From positions 1 through 10,087 of the forward strand of contig JANBPU010000464.1 in NCBI GenBank assembly GCA_027575805.1: a stretch of 10,087 bases of DNA, written 5' to 3'. The notes under the pieces are model-generated. The model was not told where the DNA came from. It searched no databases and saw only the letters and a list, made by a program, of their open reading frames with translations. Both the position numbers and the translations under genes were made by a program. Shown here piece by piece: positions 1-8,260 of this stretch. This DNA is from Mycoemilia scoparia (Eukaryota; Kickxellomycota; Kickxellomycetes; Kickxellales; Kickxellaceae). How positions within the stretch are numbered: position 1 is the first letter of the stretch; every line of letters begins with the position of its first letter.

Positions 1-275
1 TAATTTGGTAAACACAACTTTAGTGTATGTGGCATACAGCTACCTCCATAGGAGTAATAAAATGCTTAATCATCAGCTAATTAAATTAAATCCACTGTGT
101 TATTAAGTTTTTTATTTTTCTCCATTGATCACACAAAAAAACCCCTCTTGAACCAAAGTAGTTGTGTTAGTGTTAGGTAAACTATTGCTTTCTCTCTCTT
201 TACTTTACCTTCTTTTTGCTTTTGTCATTAACCTTACTAGCCAAAAAGAAATAATACATACTAAAAATACAAGAG
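1..275. other. Upstream region and 5' leader of the Utp12/Dip2 gene
   Basis: No coding region is visible here. The stretch is AT-rich and ends in a long pyrimidine tract (about 186-235). The tract may be part of an intron in the 5' leader, listed separately. An AATAAA at 56-61 on the + strand could be the polyadenylation signal of a gene lying to the left of the window, but no coding end is visible to support that. No clear TATA box was seen. Confidence 0.4.
177..240 (+). other. Possible intron in the 5' leader of the Utp12/Dip2 gene
   Basis: The interval starts with GTAAAC, is very rich in pyrimidines, has a branch-like CATTAAC near 227-233, and ends in TTACTAG 35 bases before the ATG. At 64 bases its size suits a fungal intron. 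The branch-like site lies only about 8-10 bases from the AG, which is close. It is outside the coding region, so no reading-frame test is possible, and the call rests on splice-site appearance alone. Confidence 0.3.
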
Positions 276-3200
276 ATGGTAAAGGCTTATCTTCGCTATG
301 AGCCAAAATCCAACTTTGGCGTAATTTCAAGCCCAACCAGCAATTTGGTCTATGATTCCGAAGGTCGGTTTGCAATAGCTCCAGCACTAAGTGAAGTTAT
401 TGTATGGGATATTAAAAAAGGTATTCAAGTAAGTAAAACATACTACTAAAATTACTAATCATTTAAAATATAAAAAAAACTTTCATAACACAATCATCCT
501 CTCTAACTGTTATCATTATTATTATTGTAAAATATAGGTAATAAGATGGCATGATACTGACACAAAATCTCTCGTAACTTGCATATCCAGAAGTCCCAAT
601 AAACATGACTTTGCGGTTGGATACGACGATGGATCAATCCGTATTTTCAATACCGAAAACCAAACCACAAATGTTATATTCAATGGCCACCGTCGGGCTG
701 TGACCGCATTGACATTCGATAAATCGGGTATGATCTTGGCATCAGGATCCAAAGATACGGATTTGATTTTGTGGGATGTTGTAGGCGAAGTTGGTTTGTT
801 TAGATTGAGAGGACATAAAGATGAAATTACTGGAATTGCATTTGTTCCCAAGAAACCCTTAAACACAGCTGAGAAAAACGATGGCAACAACAATCTTGAA
901 AATAGCCCTAAGAGTGATAATGAGATGGATGAGAGTGAAGGTGATGATGATGATGATGATGATGGTTTAATGACTTCAGGTGCAGCTGAATCTAGTGGTT
1001 ATATTATTACAAGTAGTAAAGATACTTTGGTAAAAATTTGGGATCTACAGTCTCGTCATTGCGTACAAACACTGGTTACCCACAGATCAGAGGTTTGGTC
1101 ATTTGCCGTTAGTCCTGATTCGAGATTGTTGGTGACTGGAAGTTCGGAATCATCACTAAAAGTCTGGAAACTCAACCTCAACCCATCCACTACTCCAACA
1201 ACAACAACAACAAACAAAACGAATGGTAACCGTAATGGTGATTCTGTTATTAAAGTTGGTAATGATGAAGAAGCAGTAGTAGTCGAAGCCGATGGATTAG
1301 GTTTACCCAGCATTGCCACAGAATATGGAGAATTGACTAGACAAAGTAAGGAACGAATTCAACAATTAAAGTTCCATCCTCGTGGAGTATTTTTGGCATC
1401 AGCAAATAGTGACAAAACTGTCGAGTTTTGGCGAATCAGAGACCATGATGAGATTCGTAAAAAGATGGCACGTAGACTTAAGCGTCAACGTGAAAAGACC
1501 AAGAAACAAAAAAACAAAAAGAAGTCTAAAGCCCAGAGTGATGACGAAGACAATGATAGTGACAGCAATGATGAAGAATCATCATCGCAACTGCCCAAAT
1601 CTGCCGAAGATATGGAAATCAAAGCCACCGATGAACTGACTCCCTATCAAATCATCAGAACCAGAGCAAAAGTAAAATCCATAGATTTCAATCCCCTCGA
1701 ATCCAACAAAACTTTGCATGACCGTCAAAACTATTCCAAACTCTTGGTTTCTTTGCTTGATAACACTATCGAGGTTTATAACGTCTTTAGTCCACCCAAG
1801 GGATCATCGAAAAAGAACCCGCCCCAAGAACCACAATCTTCATTAATTCTTGATAGACTTGGGCATCGGAGCGAAGCTCGTGCTATCGTACTAAGCAACG
1901 ATAACGAACTCATTGCCACTGCATCAAATGGTTCACTCAGAATCTGGAATGCGCTTACCAATAATTGTTTGAGAACTCTTGAGTGCGGTCAAGCAGTCTG
2001 TGCTACATTCTTGCCCGGAGATCAGTATGTACTGGTTGGGACCAAGAAAGGCAAATTACAATTGTTTGATATCCCATCATCAACTTTGGTTGAAGAATAT
2101 GATGCGCACGATGGTCCCTGTTGGTCTATGCATGTTCAGTTTGATAAGAAATGTGTTGTGACTGGCGGTGGCGATAAATTGGTTAAATTCTGGGACTTTG
2201 AACTTGTATCATCCACCACCGCCAAAGACGGTGACGAAGAATCCAATAATGGTACCACTACCGGAGGAGGAGGAGGAGGTATAATTAGACGTCGTTTAAC
2301 TTTGGTTCATTCCCGCTCACTAATGATGTCGGATGTTGTTTTATGTGTCAGATTCTCACCTAACCTTAAACTCCTGGCCGTCTCATTGCTGGACACGACC
2401 GTCAAAGTATTTTACGTCGACACACTGAAATTCTTTTTATCCCTGTATGGTCATAAATTGCCGGTTCTTTCGATGGATATTTCGTCGGATTCTACGCTTT
2501 TGGTAACCGGATCTGCGGACAAAAATATCAAGATTTGGGGTCTTGATTTCGGTGATTGTCATAAATCTTTGTTTGAGCATCAGGATGCGGTTACTTCTAT
2601 TAAATTTGTTTGGGATACTCATTATTTCTTTTCGGCAAGTAAAGACCGAATGGTCCAACAATTCGATGCCGATAAGTTTATTAAGATTCAGAGGCTCGAA
2701 GGATCGCATGGGGAAATTTGGGATATGGCGTTGGGTAAACACGGGAACTTTGTGGTCACTTGTAGTCAGGACAGATCAGTTAGGGTGTGGGAAAAAACAG
2801 AGGAACCGTTGTTTTTGGAAGAAGAAAAGGAACGTGAGTTGGAAGAAATGTATGAAAAAGGGTTGGCGGGAAACTTGGATAATGCCGGGACACAGAATCG
2901 TAAACTTCGTGAAAATGGCGGAGGTGATAGTGATGGAGGTGATCTCAGTGATAATGATGATGGCAGTGATGATGAGTTGGGTATGGCAGGTAAACAAACT
3001 ATGGAGACTTTGAAAGCCGGTGAAAAGGTAATGGAAGCCTTGGACTTGGCCGATGAAGAGCTTGAAAAATGGTCCGATTACCATCGCAACGTCGCTAGAG
3101 GAATGCATGTAGCACCTCCACCTAAAAACCCCATGCTGATTGCTATGGGCAATATCGACCCCGAGAAACATGTTCTAAAAACCATCGAATCGATTCGTTC

Positions 3201-3564
3201 CAGCGACCTCGACGATGCCCTCCTGGTCCTGCCTTTCCCCAAAGTCTCTTCGCTGCTAAATTATATTGAGATCTGGGCTCAAAAAGAATGGAATATCCAA
3301 TTGGTTTGTCGAATCCTGTTCTTTTTGTTAAAAACCCATCAGAGTCAGATTGTTAGTACTCGGACAATGAGAACCCGGCTGGATTCGATTAGGCTCCATT
3401 TGAGGTCTGCTCTTCAGGCCCAAAAAGATTTCATTGGATTTAACATGGCCGCACTCAAGTCACTGAGAAACGAGTGGGAAGAGAAGGCTACTGCCAATTT
3501 CTTTGAAGAAGAAAAGATCCAGCAAGTATTGGACAAAGCCACTGCCAAACGAAAGTTCTACTAA
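276..3564 (+). CDS. DIP2: Utp12/Dip2 (WDR3) homologue, U3 small-subunit processome WD40 protein
   Basis: This is the subunit of the UTP-B complex that works in the nucleolus on U3-guided processing of pre-18S rRNA. Exons are 276-428 and 538-3564, which join in frame to give 1059 residues; yeast Dip2 has about 940. The start MVKAYLRYE closely follows the start of known Dip2/WDR3 proteins. WD40 repeats fill most of the protein, visible as GH...WD units such as IVWDIKKG, LILWDVV, VKIWDLQ, IRIWNAL, VKFWDFE and VRVWEK, and fit the family's paired beta-propellers. The Utp12 C-terminal domain (about 916-1033) starts near MLIAMGNIDPEKH and contains ALLVLPFPKVSSLL. The extra length lies in charged or simple inserts: an acidic run (about 176-193), a basic then acidic linker (about 358-405), a glycine run (about 622-635) and an acidic Asp/Ser/Gly stretch (about 846-866). 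AATAAA follows at 3628-3633. The family is certain; the start is well supported. Confidence 0.95.
429..537 (+). other. Coding-region intron of the Utp12/Dip2 gene
   Basis: The donor is GTAAGT directly after codon 51 (CAA), and the acceptor is ATATAG just before GTA ATA AGA TGG. The phase is 0. A branch-like CTCTAAC at 501-507 lies about 30 bases from the acceptor. Removing these 109 bases joins ...WDIKKGIQ to VIRWHDTDTK in one frame, which restores the first WD40 repeat of the family. The interval cannot be read through in frame. Confidence 0.9.
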
Positions 3565-3627
3565 TGAGCGCTACTACCTTTGCTGTGGTACTTTTTTTCT
3601 TCTTTTATAAATAGATGGCAATGCAAC

Positions 3628-3633
3628 AATAAA
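3628..3633 (+). terminator. DIP2: Polyadenylation signal of the Utp12/Dip2 gene
   Basis: An exact AATAAA lies 64 bases after the TAA stop, with T-rich DNA after it. Position and sequence are typical for a fungal 3' end. Confidence 0.6.
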
Positions 3634-3856
3634 AATAGCTTTCCAGTCTATTTTTTTTAAAAAAAAGTTTTCTTACACGTTGATATTTGATTTTGAAATA
3701 TTATTATACAAAAACAAAAAAAAACATTACTAAACATAAAAGACCAAAATAAATGAATTGAATTATATATACAGAGAAATGAATGCAATAATATAAAACT
3801 ATTTATAAATTCTATCAAAGGAATAAAACAACGGCAACAAGCCCTCCCCCTATGTG

Positions 3857-3862
3857 TTTATT
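3857..3862 (-). terminator. Polyadenylation signal of the receptor gene
   Basis: TTTATT on the + strand reads AATAAA on the - strand, about 52 bases beyond the receptor stop codon. It is the closest exact hexamer to that stop. Confidence 0.5.
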
Positions 3863-3913
3863 CCCAACCACATTTTCTTGTTATTGTTATTATTATTATT
3901 ACTATTATTATCT

Positions 3914-5536
3914 TTACTTCATCAATTGGGTTACCAACTTTCCAATCCTTCGACCAATTTGACGCCACACAGATTTAAGGTTAGGATTAAACATAAACAA
4001 TACAAAATACGCAATCCCCTGGAACCCGACCAACACATTCAGCGTCAAAATTTTGCTATTGTTTGTGATGTTTATCGAAATAACGTTATGTGGCAACCTG
4101 AAAATAATCAACAGGGCGGGATACAGCAGGATATAAATAATTGATGATCGGATTTGCTTATGTTGTTGGGTTGATCTCAGAGCCAAAAAGGACTCGTTTT
4201 TCATATACGACGACGATGTTGGCTGCTGAGATGGTCGTCTTGACCCAGCAACAGGTGATGGCGTTTGAAATATACTTGAAAAAGAAAATTTGCGTGGTGT
4301 AGTTGTTGTGGTGATTTCGAATGATACTGGAAGTGGAGTTTCCTTTGTATTACTATTAATATCGTTGTTATTGTTTAGATGAAGAGCATTTTGTGGTAGA
4401 GATGATAAAGGAAATTGGTATTGGAATAGCAATGATGATGATGACGAGGATGATGATAAGGATGGGTTTTGATCGTGATGGCGATGGTGCGGCAATTGTG
4501 CTGTTGCTTGTGGAAGAGGAGGTGGAGGAGGAGGAGATATCACACAAGATGGGGGAAATGTTGGATATAAATTTTGGGTGTGGCCCACTACCATAGTCGG
4601 GGAATTTTGTGCAGATTGATTGTTGTTGGGATGATGGAAGTAACGTAGCAGCAGCAGCTGGTGGTGGTGGTGGTGGTGGCTGGTCAATGCTGAAGCCATT
4701 ATTTGGTTTTCAATTTCAGGCAGCAAGTCGCTGGTTTCCGGATTCACAAGATCTGCAGCATCCTTTGATCTTTTCCACATTGGAAATACCTTGAACAACA
4801 ATATCGCTGTCATAATAACCAAGCAGTAAAATATCCCGACCAACTCGAAAATATTCTTGACATTAAACAAATTCGACAACGATGGATCATCACCACCACC
4901 ACTGCTATCTCGCGACGTGTACAGGTAAAATGTCGTGGAACGACCTTTCCATAGAATGTTGTCCTTGAACTTGAACACATATGCCGTAATTGCCAGCCCC
5001 GCGACAAAACTGAAAACCTCGTAGCCCGGGTAGAAAAACTTTTTTGCCAGTTTGGTCTTGCGCATCAAGACTGTTAGCTGGAGATGGAACACGATGCAGT
5101 CGTTTAGGAGGACCAGGATAAGCGGAAAAGATTCTCTTAGCCAAAAGATCGTGGCTAATTGCAGTTGGGATAGCGAGCTCATGAGTGGATAGTGGGTCAG
5201 GAGGAACGATATCAGGGCGTATACGGCGTTGGCGACTGCTATGCTTCCAGATAGCCGTACAGATGGCCGTTTGAAGACGTCGGGGCGCAAAAACGCCAAC
5301 ACAATGACGGTTGTGATGATAAATAGAGACAGCGCGAAGGAGAGCATGTAGATAAATTTGAAAAAGCATAGGGCGGCGGGGCCATAGAACGGCTCGGGAT
5401 TGAAAAACTCGTGGCTAAGCACTCTATACATACGATCTAGTGCGCTCGAGGGCTGCTGTCCAAAGCCACTGGTATCGCCATAGATTAGCTCTATAAGGCC
5501 AGCGATGCTGCTGTCGATGCTTGTCAGCGCTGCCAT
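3914..5536 (-). CDS. Seven-helix receptor, fungal cAMP-receptor-like/Git3-like GPCR
   Basis: This is a likely plasma-membrane receptor of 540 residues that would signal through a heterotrimeric G protein; the ligand is unknown. Seven hydrophobic segments can be read: about 57-83, 95-117, 127-158, 171-190, 228-252, 463-488 and 494-517. The N-terminal part (56 residues) would lie outside. Helix 7 ends in FMFNPNLKSVW, an NP motif near its inner end as in many receptors, and the tail is short. The loop between helices 5 and 6 (about 253-462) is low complexity: His6 at 287-292, Pro6 at 335-340, a Ser run at 359-368, Asn and Thr runs, and the basic-Ser sites RKFS (415-418) and RRPS (433-436), which resemble protein kinase A sites. 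A long loop here is known for Git3/Gpr1-type fungal receptors. The start is the first ATG in frame; the frame stays open upstream to about 5612 without an ATG. No intron is needed. Receptor status is likely; the exact family is inferred. Confidence 0.75.
   Translation of the reverse strand: MAALTSIDSSIAGLIELIYGDTSGFGQQPSSALDRMYRVLSHEFFNPEPFYGPAALCFFKFIYMLSFALSLFIITTVIVLAFLRPDVFKRPSVRLSGSIAVANAVYALISFLLTHYPLMSSLSQLQLATIFWLRESFPLILVLLNDCIVFHLQLTVLMRKTKLAKKFFYPGYEVFSFVAGLAITAYVFKFKDNILWKGRSTTFYLYTSRDSSGGGDDPSLSNLFNVKNIFELVGIFYCLVIMTAILLFKVFPMWKRSKDAADLVNPETSDLLPEIENQIMASALTSHHHHHHQLLLLRYFHHPNNNQSAQNSPTMVVGHTQNLYPTFPPSCVISPPPPPPLPQATAQLPHHRHHDQNPSLSSSSSSSSLLFQYQFPLSSLPQNALHLNNNNDINSNTKETPLPVSFEITTTTTPRKFSFSSIFQTPSPVAGSRRPSQQPTSSSYMKNESFLALRSTQQHKQIRSSIIYILLYPALLIIFRLPHNVISINITNNSKILTLNVLVGFQGIAYFVLFMFNPNLKSVWRQIGRRIGKLVTQLMK
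4200..4690 (-). repeat. Cluster of trinucleotide tracts within the receptor gene
   Basis: Several short in-frame codon runs lie here, seen on the + strand as GGT repeats (about 4660-4679, poly-His), GAT-type repeats (about 4431-4458, poly-Ser) and GGA repeats (about 4517-4535, poly-Pro). All keep the reading frame, so length change here would lengthen or shorten the loop between helices 5 and 6 without breaking the receptor. Confidence 0.7.
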
Positions 5537-6590
5537 CGAAGAATTATACAGGATCAAACAGTACAGTGCAAAAAGAAGGGGATGTACTTCAACTACAAAT
5601 AGCAAAAAGAAAAACTAGAGCAAAGGAAAGGGAATAAAAAGCCAGTCCAGGATGTTTGGTGGACGTGGTAACATCTTCACTTCAGGGATTTTCCGACTTC
5701 AGAGTATTTTATGCTCATATATGCATGGTATTTTGCCCATCAGCAACAGATCTTCATAGAATAACCTTCGATATGACACAGGTTATCGTAAGAATGGTGG
5801 TAGTGACTTCTATCTGATGATCACGGCGGCTTCGGGTTACAACATAGAAGAAAAATCTTTGGATCACACACACACACACACGCCTCACTATTTTTGTCTA
5901 CATGTGTATACCCTTTGCGCATCTCCTTACTAATTCGCGCAAACCCCCTCACATTCCCCCATGAGCACCTGCATGTTTATTTTTGAGCCCACTCAATTTT
6001 TCCTTTCCTTTTTAGTTATCATTGTTGTTTTCTGACAACTTTGGAAAAGCTTTAACTCCCACTGTCCGTCGTGTGCTGTCAATTCAATAGTTGATGGTTT
6101 GGGACCCTGCCGGTTATCTATATAGTAAGATCTCGCTAATGATCGAATTTATTATGGGCCGAGATATGCCCTCAGATTTTGGCCCAATCATCATTCATTT
6201 GATATGCAACTCCTAGCGACACATTCTGCCTAAGGCCTTGTGAAATATGGCCATACTACCAAAGGTAGAGAGCCATTTTATTGTACATTCAGAATCCACG
6301 CATATGGTACAGTATCCCCTTTCTTATCTAAAGTAGAGCGCCGCCGCTTGTAGGCGTGTGGGCACAGCGCCCCCTAAGTCAGCAACGTCTCACCCCTTCA
6401 CCCTCTGCTTGTTCTTCTTTTCTTATCGATTGGCTGGCTAAACATTCTTTATTCAAGCCCTTCCAAACACGTGCTGCTATTCTTCACATATTGTCTTTTG
6501 ACAAAAAGGTTCGCTATAATAGACATTTCTGGAAGCGATAGCATTTGGCACCATAAATGACTTAAAACTCTCACCATATCCATCCGCCTG
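5537..6590. other. Long gene-free region upstream of the receptor
   Basis: About 1 kb with no convincing coding region on either strand; the open frames are short and most start at non-ATG codons. It should hold the receptor promoter (reading leftwards). It contains a CA microsatellite, T-rich tracts near 5999-6015 and a GC-richer patch at about 6338-6375 (GCGCCGCCGC and CAGCGCCCCC). No tRNA, rRNA or other structured RNA was recognised. Confidence 0.5.
5865..5881. repeat. CA dinucleotide microsatellite, 8.5 units
   Basis: This is an uninterrupted run of alternating C and A. It is ordinary simple-sequence DNA in the gene-free region upstream of the receptor. Confidence 0.9.
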
Positions 6591-6763
6591 CGTCTCCAGT
6601 CTCCAGAAGCCCATGATTTATACAGGCGGCTATTGTAAAATCCAAGAATAGATTGCCAATAATTATGCATGGGCTCATTGTTGTCCAAAACCCACCAATA
6701 ACGGAGCTTTTTCCCCAGCCATCAAAAGCAATATCATATCCAAGTGACCAAACAATAACCATT
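6590..6763. repeat. Degenerate repeat region next to inverted-repeat element A
   Basis: Motifs like ATCATANCCAAGTG recur: ATCATATCCAAGTGACC at 6733-6749, ATCATAGCCAAGTGGATG at 6803-6820 inside element A, and a weaker TAAAATCCAAGAATAG at 6636-6651. A pair with CAATAA followed by ATTTGGATCAT or ATGCATGGGCTCAT is also seen (6753 and 6657). This looks like older, diverged copies or the decayed interior of a longer relative of element A. On the - strand a 93-codon open frame crosses it and element A (6852 to 6571), opening at TTG. Confidence 0.35.
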
Positions 6764-6865
6764 TGGATCATAATTTTTGAAGGGTGAATATTTATAGGCG
6801 CAATCATAGCCAAGTGGATGTCCAGTTTTACTAGTAAACTTTCACTCTTCAAAAATAACTACCCA
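6764..6865 (-). mobile_element. Inverted-repeat element A, MITE-like (102 bp)
   Basis: The ends are inverted repeats of about 25 bases with 20 matches. The left end reads TGGATCATAATTTTTGAAGG and the right end, on the other strand, reads TGGGTAGTTATTTTTGAAGA; both continue to a shared GTGAA. The right end is followed by TA; the left flank is TT, perhaps a mutated TA. The element has no coding capacity of its own, so if mobile it would need a transposase from elsewhere. Strand is given relative to the two other copies, which lie in the opposite orientation. A TA target is common to Tc1/mariner and related superfamilies, but the ends do not name one. Confidence 0.6.
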
Positions 6866-7233
6866 TATACACTACTGGGTGTTTTACAAAGCAATTAGTT
6901 TGGCAAGTAGAGACAAAACCATATTATATCCAATATAATCAATGTCTGACAAATATATTCGTATGCCTTTATTATGAAAAAAAGCAAATATTCATCTGTG
7001 TTATCAAAGAGAGTAGTGAATGAGTCTCTGCTGCTGTTGCCATTACAACAAGAAAAATACTACAACCAAAGAGGAATGTCATGAGCATCTAATAAAACTG
7101 CTGCGTTTCGGGAATTTTTTCATAGAAACAAAATAGTTTAAAAATAATGCTACTTGTGGTTATCAAGCTTAATCCTGATATAGACACTCATTTACTCAGT
7201 CATATATAGAGAGCGAAAAAGATGTCTAATCGC
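6866..7233. other. 3' side of the peptide-precursor gene, no gene seen
   Basis: This is AT-rich DNA with no supported coding region. It holds short palindromes only: ACCCA/TGGGT arms straddling the end of element A (6861-6865 and 6876-6880) and ATTATAT/ATATAAT arms at 6922-6938. The nearest AATAAA on the - strand is at 6968-6973, about 260 bases past the peptide-gene stop, so the true 3' end of that transcript is unclear. Confidence 0.4.
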
Positions 7234-7527
7234 TTAATAACTCTCAATTCCAGTGTACGTATCATATCCTTCAGTATCGTAAGTCAATAAATCATCCGAA
7301 GAACGACGACGGAGAATTCTATTATTAGCAGCAAGAGCATTGCGTTTTCTTCTACTCATTCTCTTCTTCAGTCCTCTAGTTCCTGCTTGTGGAGAGCTTC
7401 GCTTTTTCAAAGCAGCAGCATTTCGTTCTTGGAGAGTACCTCTAACGGGAGAAGCAGTCGAGGATGTTGTAAAGACCAGGACCAAAAGAACCAGAACGAG
7501 TCCAGCAAATAGCTTAAATTGAAACAT
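7234..7527 (-). CDS. Secreted peptide precursor with Kex2-type basic cleavage sites
   Basis: A 97-residue protein starting at an ATG. Residues 1-25 form a classic signal peptide: MFQFK, a strongly hydrophobic Leu/Val core (7-19), then a TSSTA cut site. The rest has basic clusters at 41-43 (KKR), 54-56 (KKR), 59-62 (RRKR) and 73-75 (RRR). Cutting after them, as Golgi Kex2/furin proteases do, would release SSPQAGTRGL and NALAANNRIL (after trimming of basic residues) and an acidic, Tyr-rich tail of 22 residues (76-97). The motif L-[KR]-[KR]-R-[SM]-S occurs three times (40-45, 53-58, 72-77). There is no cysteine, so it is not a disulfide-rich defensin or effector type. A TATA box lies 79 bases upstream. 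Processing and role (signal, antimicrobial or wall-related) are inference; I recognise no family. It sits between inverted-repeat elements A and B. Confidence 0.7.
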   Translation of the reverse strand: MFQFKLFAGLVLVLLVLVFTTSSTASPVRGTLQERNAAALKKRSSPQAGTRGLKKRMSRRKRNALAANNRILRRRSSDDLLTYDTEGYDTYTGIESY

Positions 7528-7605
7528 CTTGTTTGCGTGCGTGGTAGAGAAAAGAAATCTGTGGCTATAAGATGCTTTTGAAAGGGAGGATAGATTGTAT
7601 ATGGA

Positions 7606-7613
7606 TATTTATA
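7606..7613 (-). promoter_or_regulatory. TATA box of the peptide-precursor gene
   Basis: TATTTATA on the + strand reads TATAAATA on the - strand, 79 bases before the ATG. This leaves room for a leader of about 45-50 bases. The match is exact and the position fits. Confidence 0.6.
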
Positions 7614-7686
7614 GTTGCTTCTGTTCTCTTATTACTGTTATTGTTTCTAATAAGTGGGTTGATAGTTGACACAAAGATGTGCTAAT

Positions 7687-7730
7687 ATGCTTTCTATGCC
7701 TCTGCCTGTCTTTTGGAAATGCTTTCTATG
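7687..7730 (-). promoter_or_regulatory. Paired 12-bp direct repeat upstream of the peptide gene
   Basis: ATGCTTTCTATG occurs exactly at 7687-7698 and 7719-7730, and reads CATAGAAAGCAT towards the peptide gene. The copies are 32 bases apart, about three helical turns, and lie about 75-125 bases upstream of the TATA box. This is a reasonable layout for two binding sites of one activator. No known factor is assigned. Confidence 0.35.
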
Positions 7731-8187
7731 TATGTATATGGATCAAAGCCACCATCCCATTGGCTACTGCCACAACAGCCGATATTTGAACACTTATTGA
7801 TCGTGCCAACAGCCATTAATTTCACGAAAAACAATTAAAAAGGATATTAGTATATTCTGTCACACTAATACTTTGTTTCACCAATTAGCACATTTGTGCA
7901 AGTTAAGTCTGAATGGTGATTTTTCTTTATTATACAATTCTGTATTATAAATGAGTGAAATCTGACTTTATTGTCTCTCTAATCTGGTGGCTTTCTTTTT
8001 TCAACATCATAGATATTGTTTAAACATAATGAATGATACTAAAAATTCCAAATTTAGTTGTTTAATTGTTGATTATAGTCATTTACACGCCACTCCATCT
8101 AAGAATCTAGTGTCTAAATATCACAGAGAATAAGATATATCCATATATAATCGAGATCTTAGGCATATCAGCTGATGTTCATATTTA
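7731..8187. other. Gene-free region between the peptide gene and elements B1/B2
   Basis: No coding region is supported. On the - strand a CCAAT (ATTGG at 7759-7763) and two copies of CAACAGCC (+ strand, 7773-7780 and 7807-7814) may belong to the distal promoter of the peptide gene. The rest is AT-rich without recognised structure. Confidence 0.35.
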
Positions 8188-8189
8188 TA

Positions 8190-8258
8190 TGGGCGATTAT
8201 TTTTGAAGGGTTAGTCACTCATTTGGCTGCGATTGCCCCTTTAATCATTAGTCACCAA
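8190..8258 (+). mobile_element. Inverted-repeat element B1, short degenerate MITE-like copy
   Basis: The left end TGGGCGATTATTTTTGAAGG is preceded by TA (8188-8189) and matches the family end. The right end at about 8237-8257 is decayed, with 14 of 21 positions still agreeing with the usual CCCTTCAAAAATTATGATCC-type end. Its middle, ATTTGGCTGCGATTGCCCC, aligns with the reverse strand of element A (ACTTGGCTATGATTGCGCC). It abuts element B2, from which it is separated by a single TA at 8259-8260. Confidence 0.5.
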
Positions 8259-8260
8259 TA

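Larger units (their letters stand above)
3565..3913. other. Convergent intergenic region with both 3' ends
   Basis: This is 349 bases of very AT-rich DNA between two genes that point at each other. It holds the polyadenylation signals of both genes and several A or T runs (about 3650-3665 and 3711-3724). No coding region or structured RNA was seen. Confidence 0.6.

Noticed and set aside
160..178. Telobox-like motif near the Utp12/Dip2 gene (CCTAACACTAAC on the - strand)
   Set aside because: It does not match the AAACCCTAA core known from ribosomal gene promoters.
5537..5605. Receptor coding region starting at 5605
   Set aside because: That start is TTG; the first ATG in frame is at 5536. 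The extension is kept only as a possible upstream-exon finding.
6449..6688. 79-codon frame on the - strand
   Set aside because: Non-ATG start, no recognisable features, and it overlaps the degenerate repeats.
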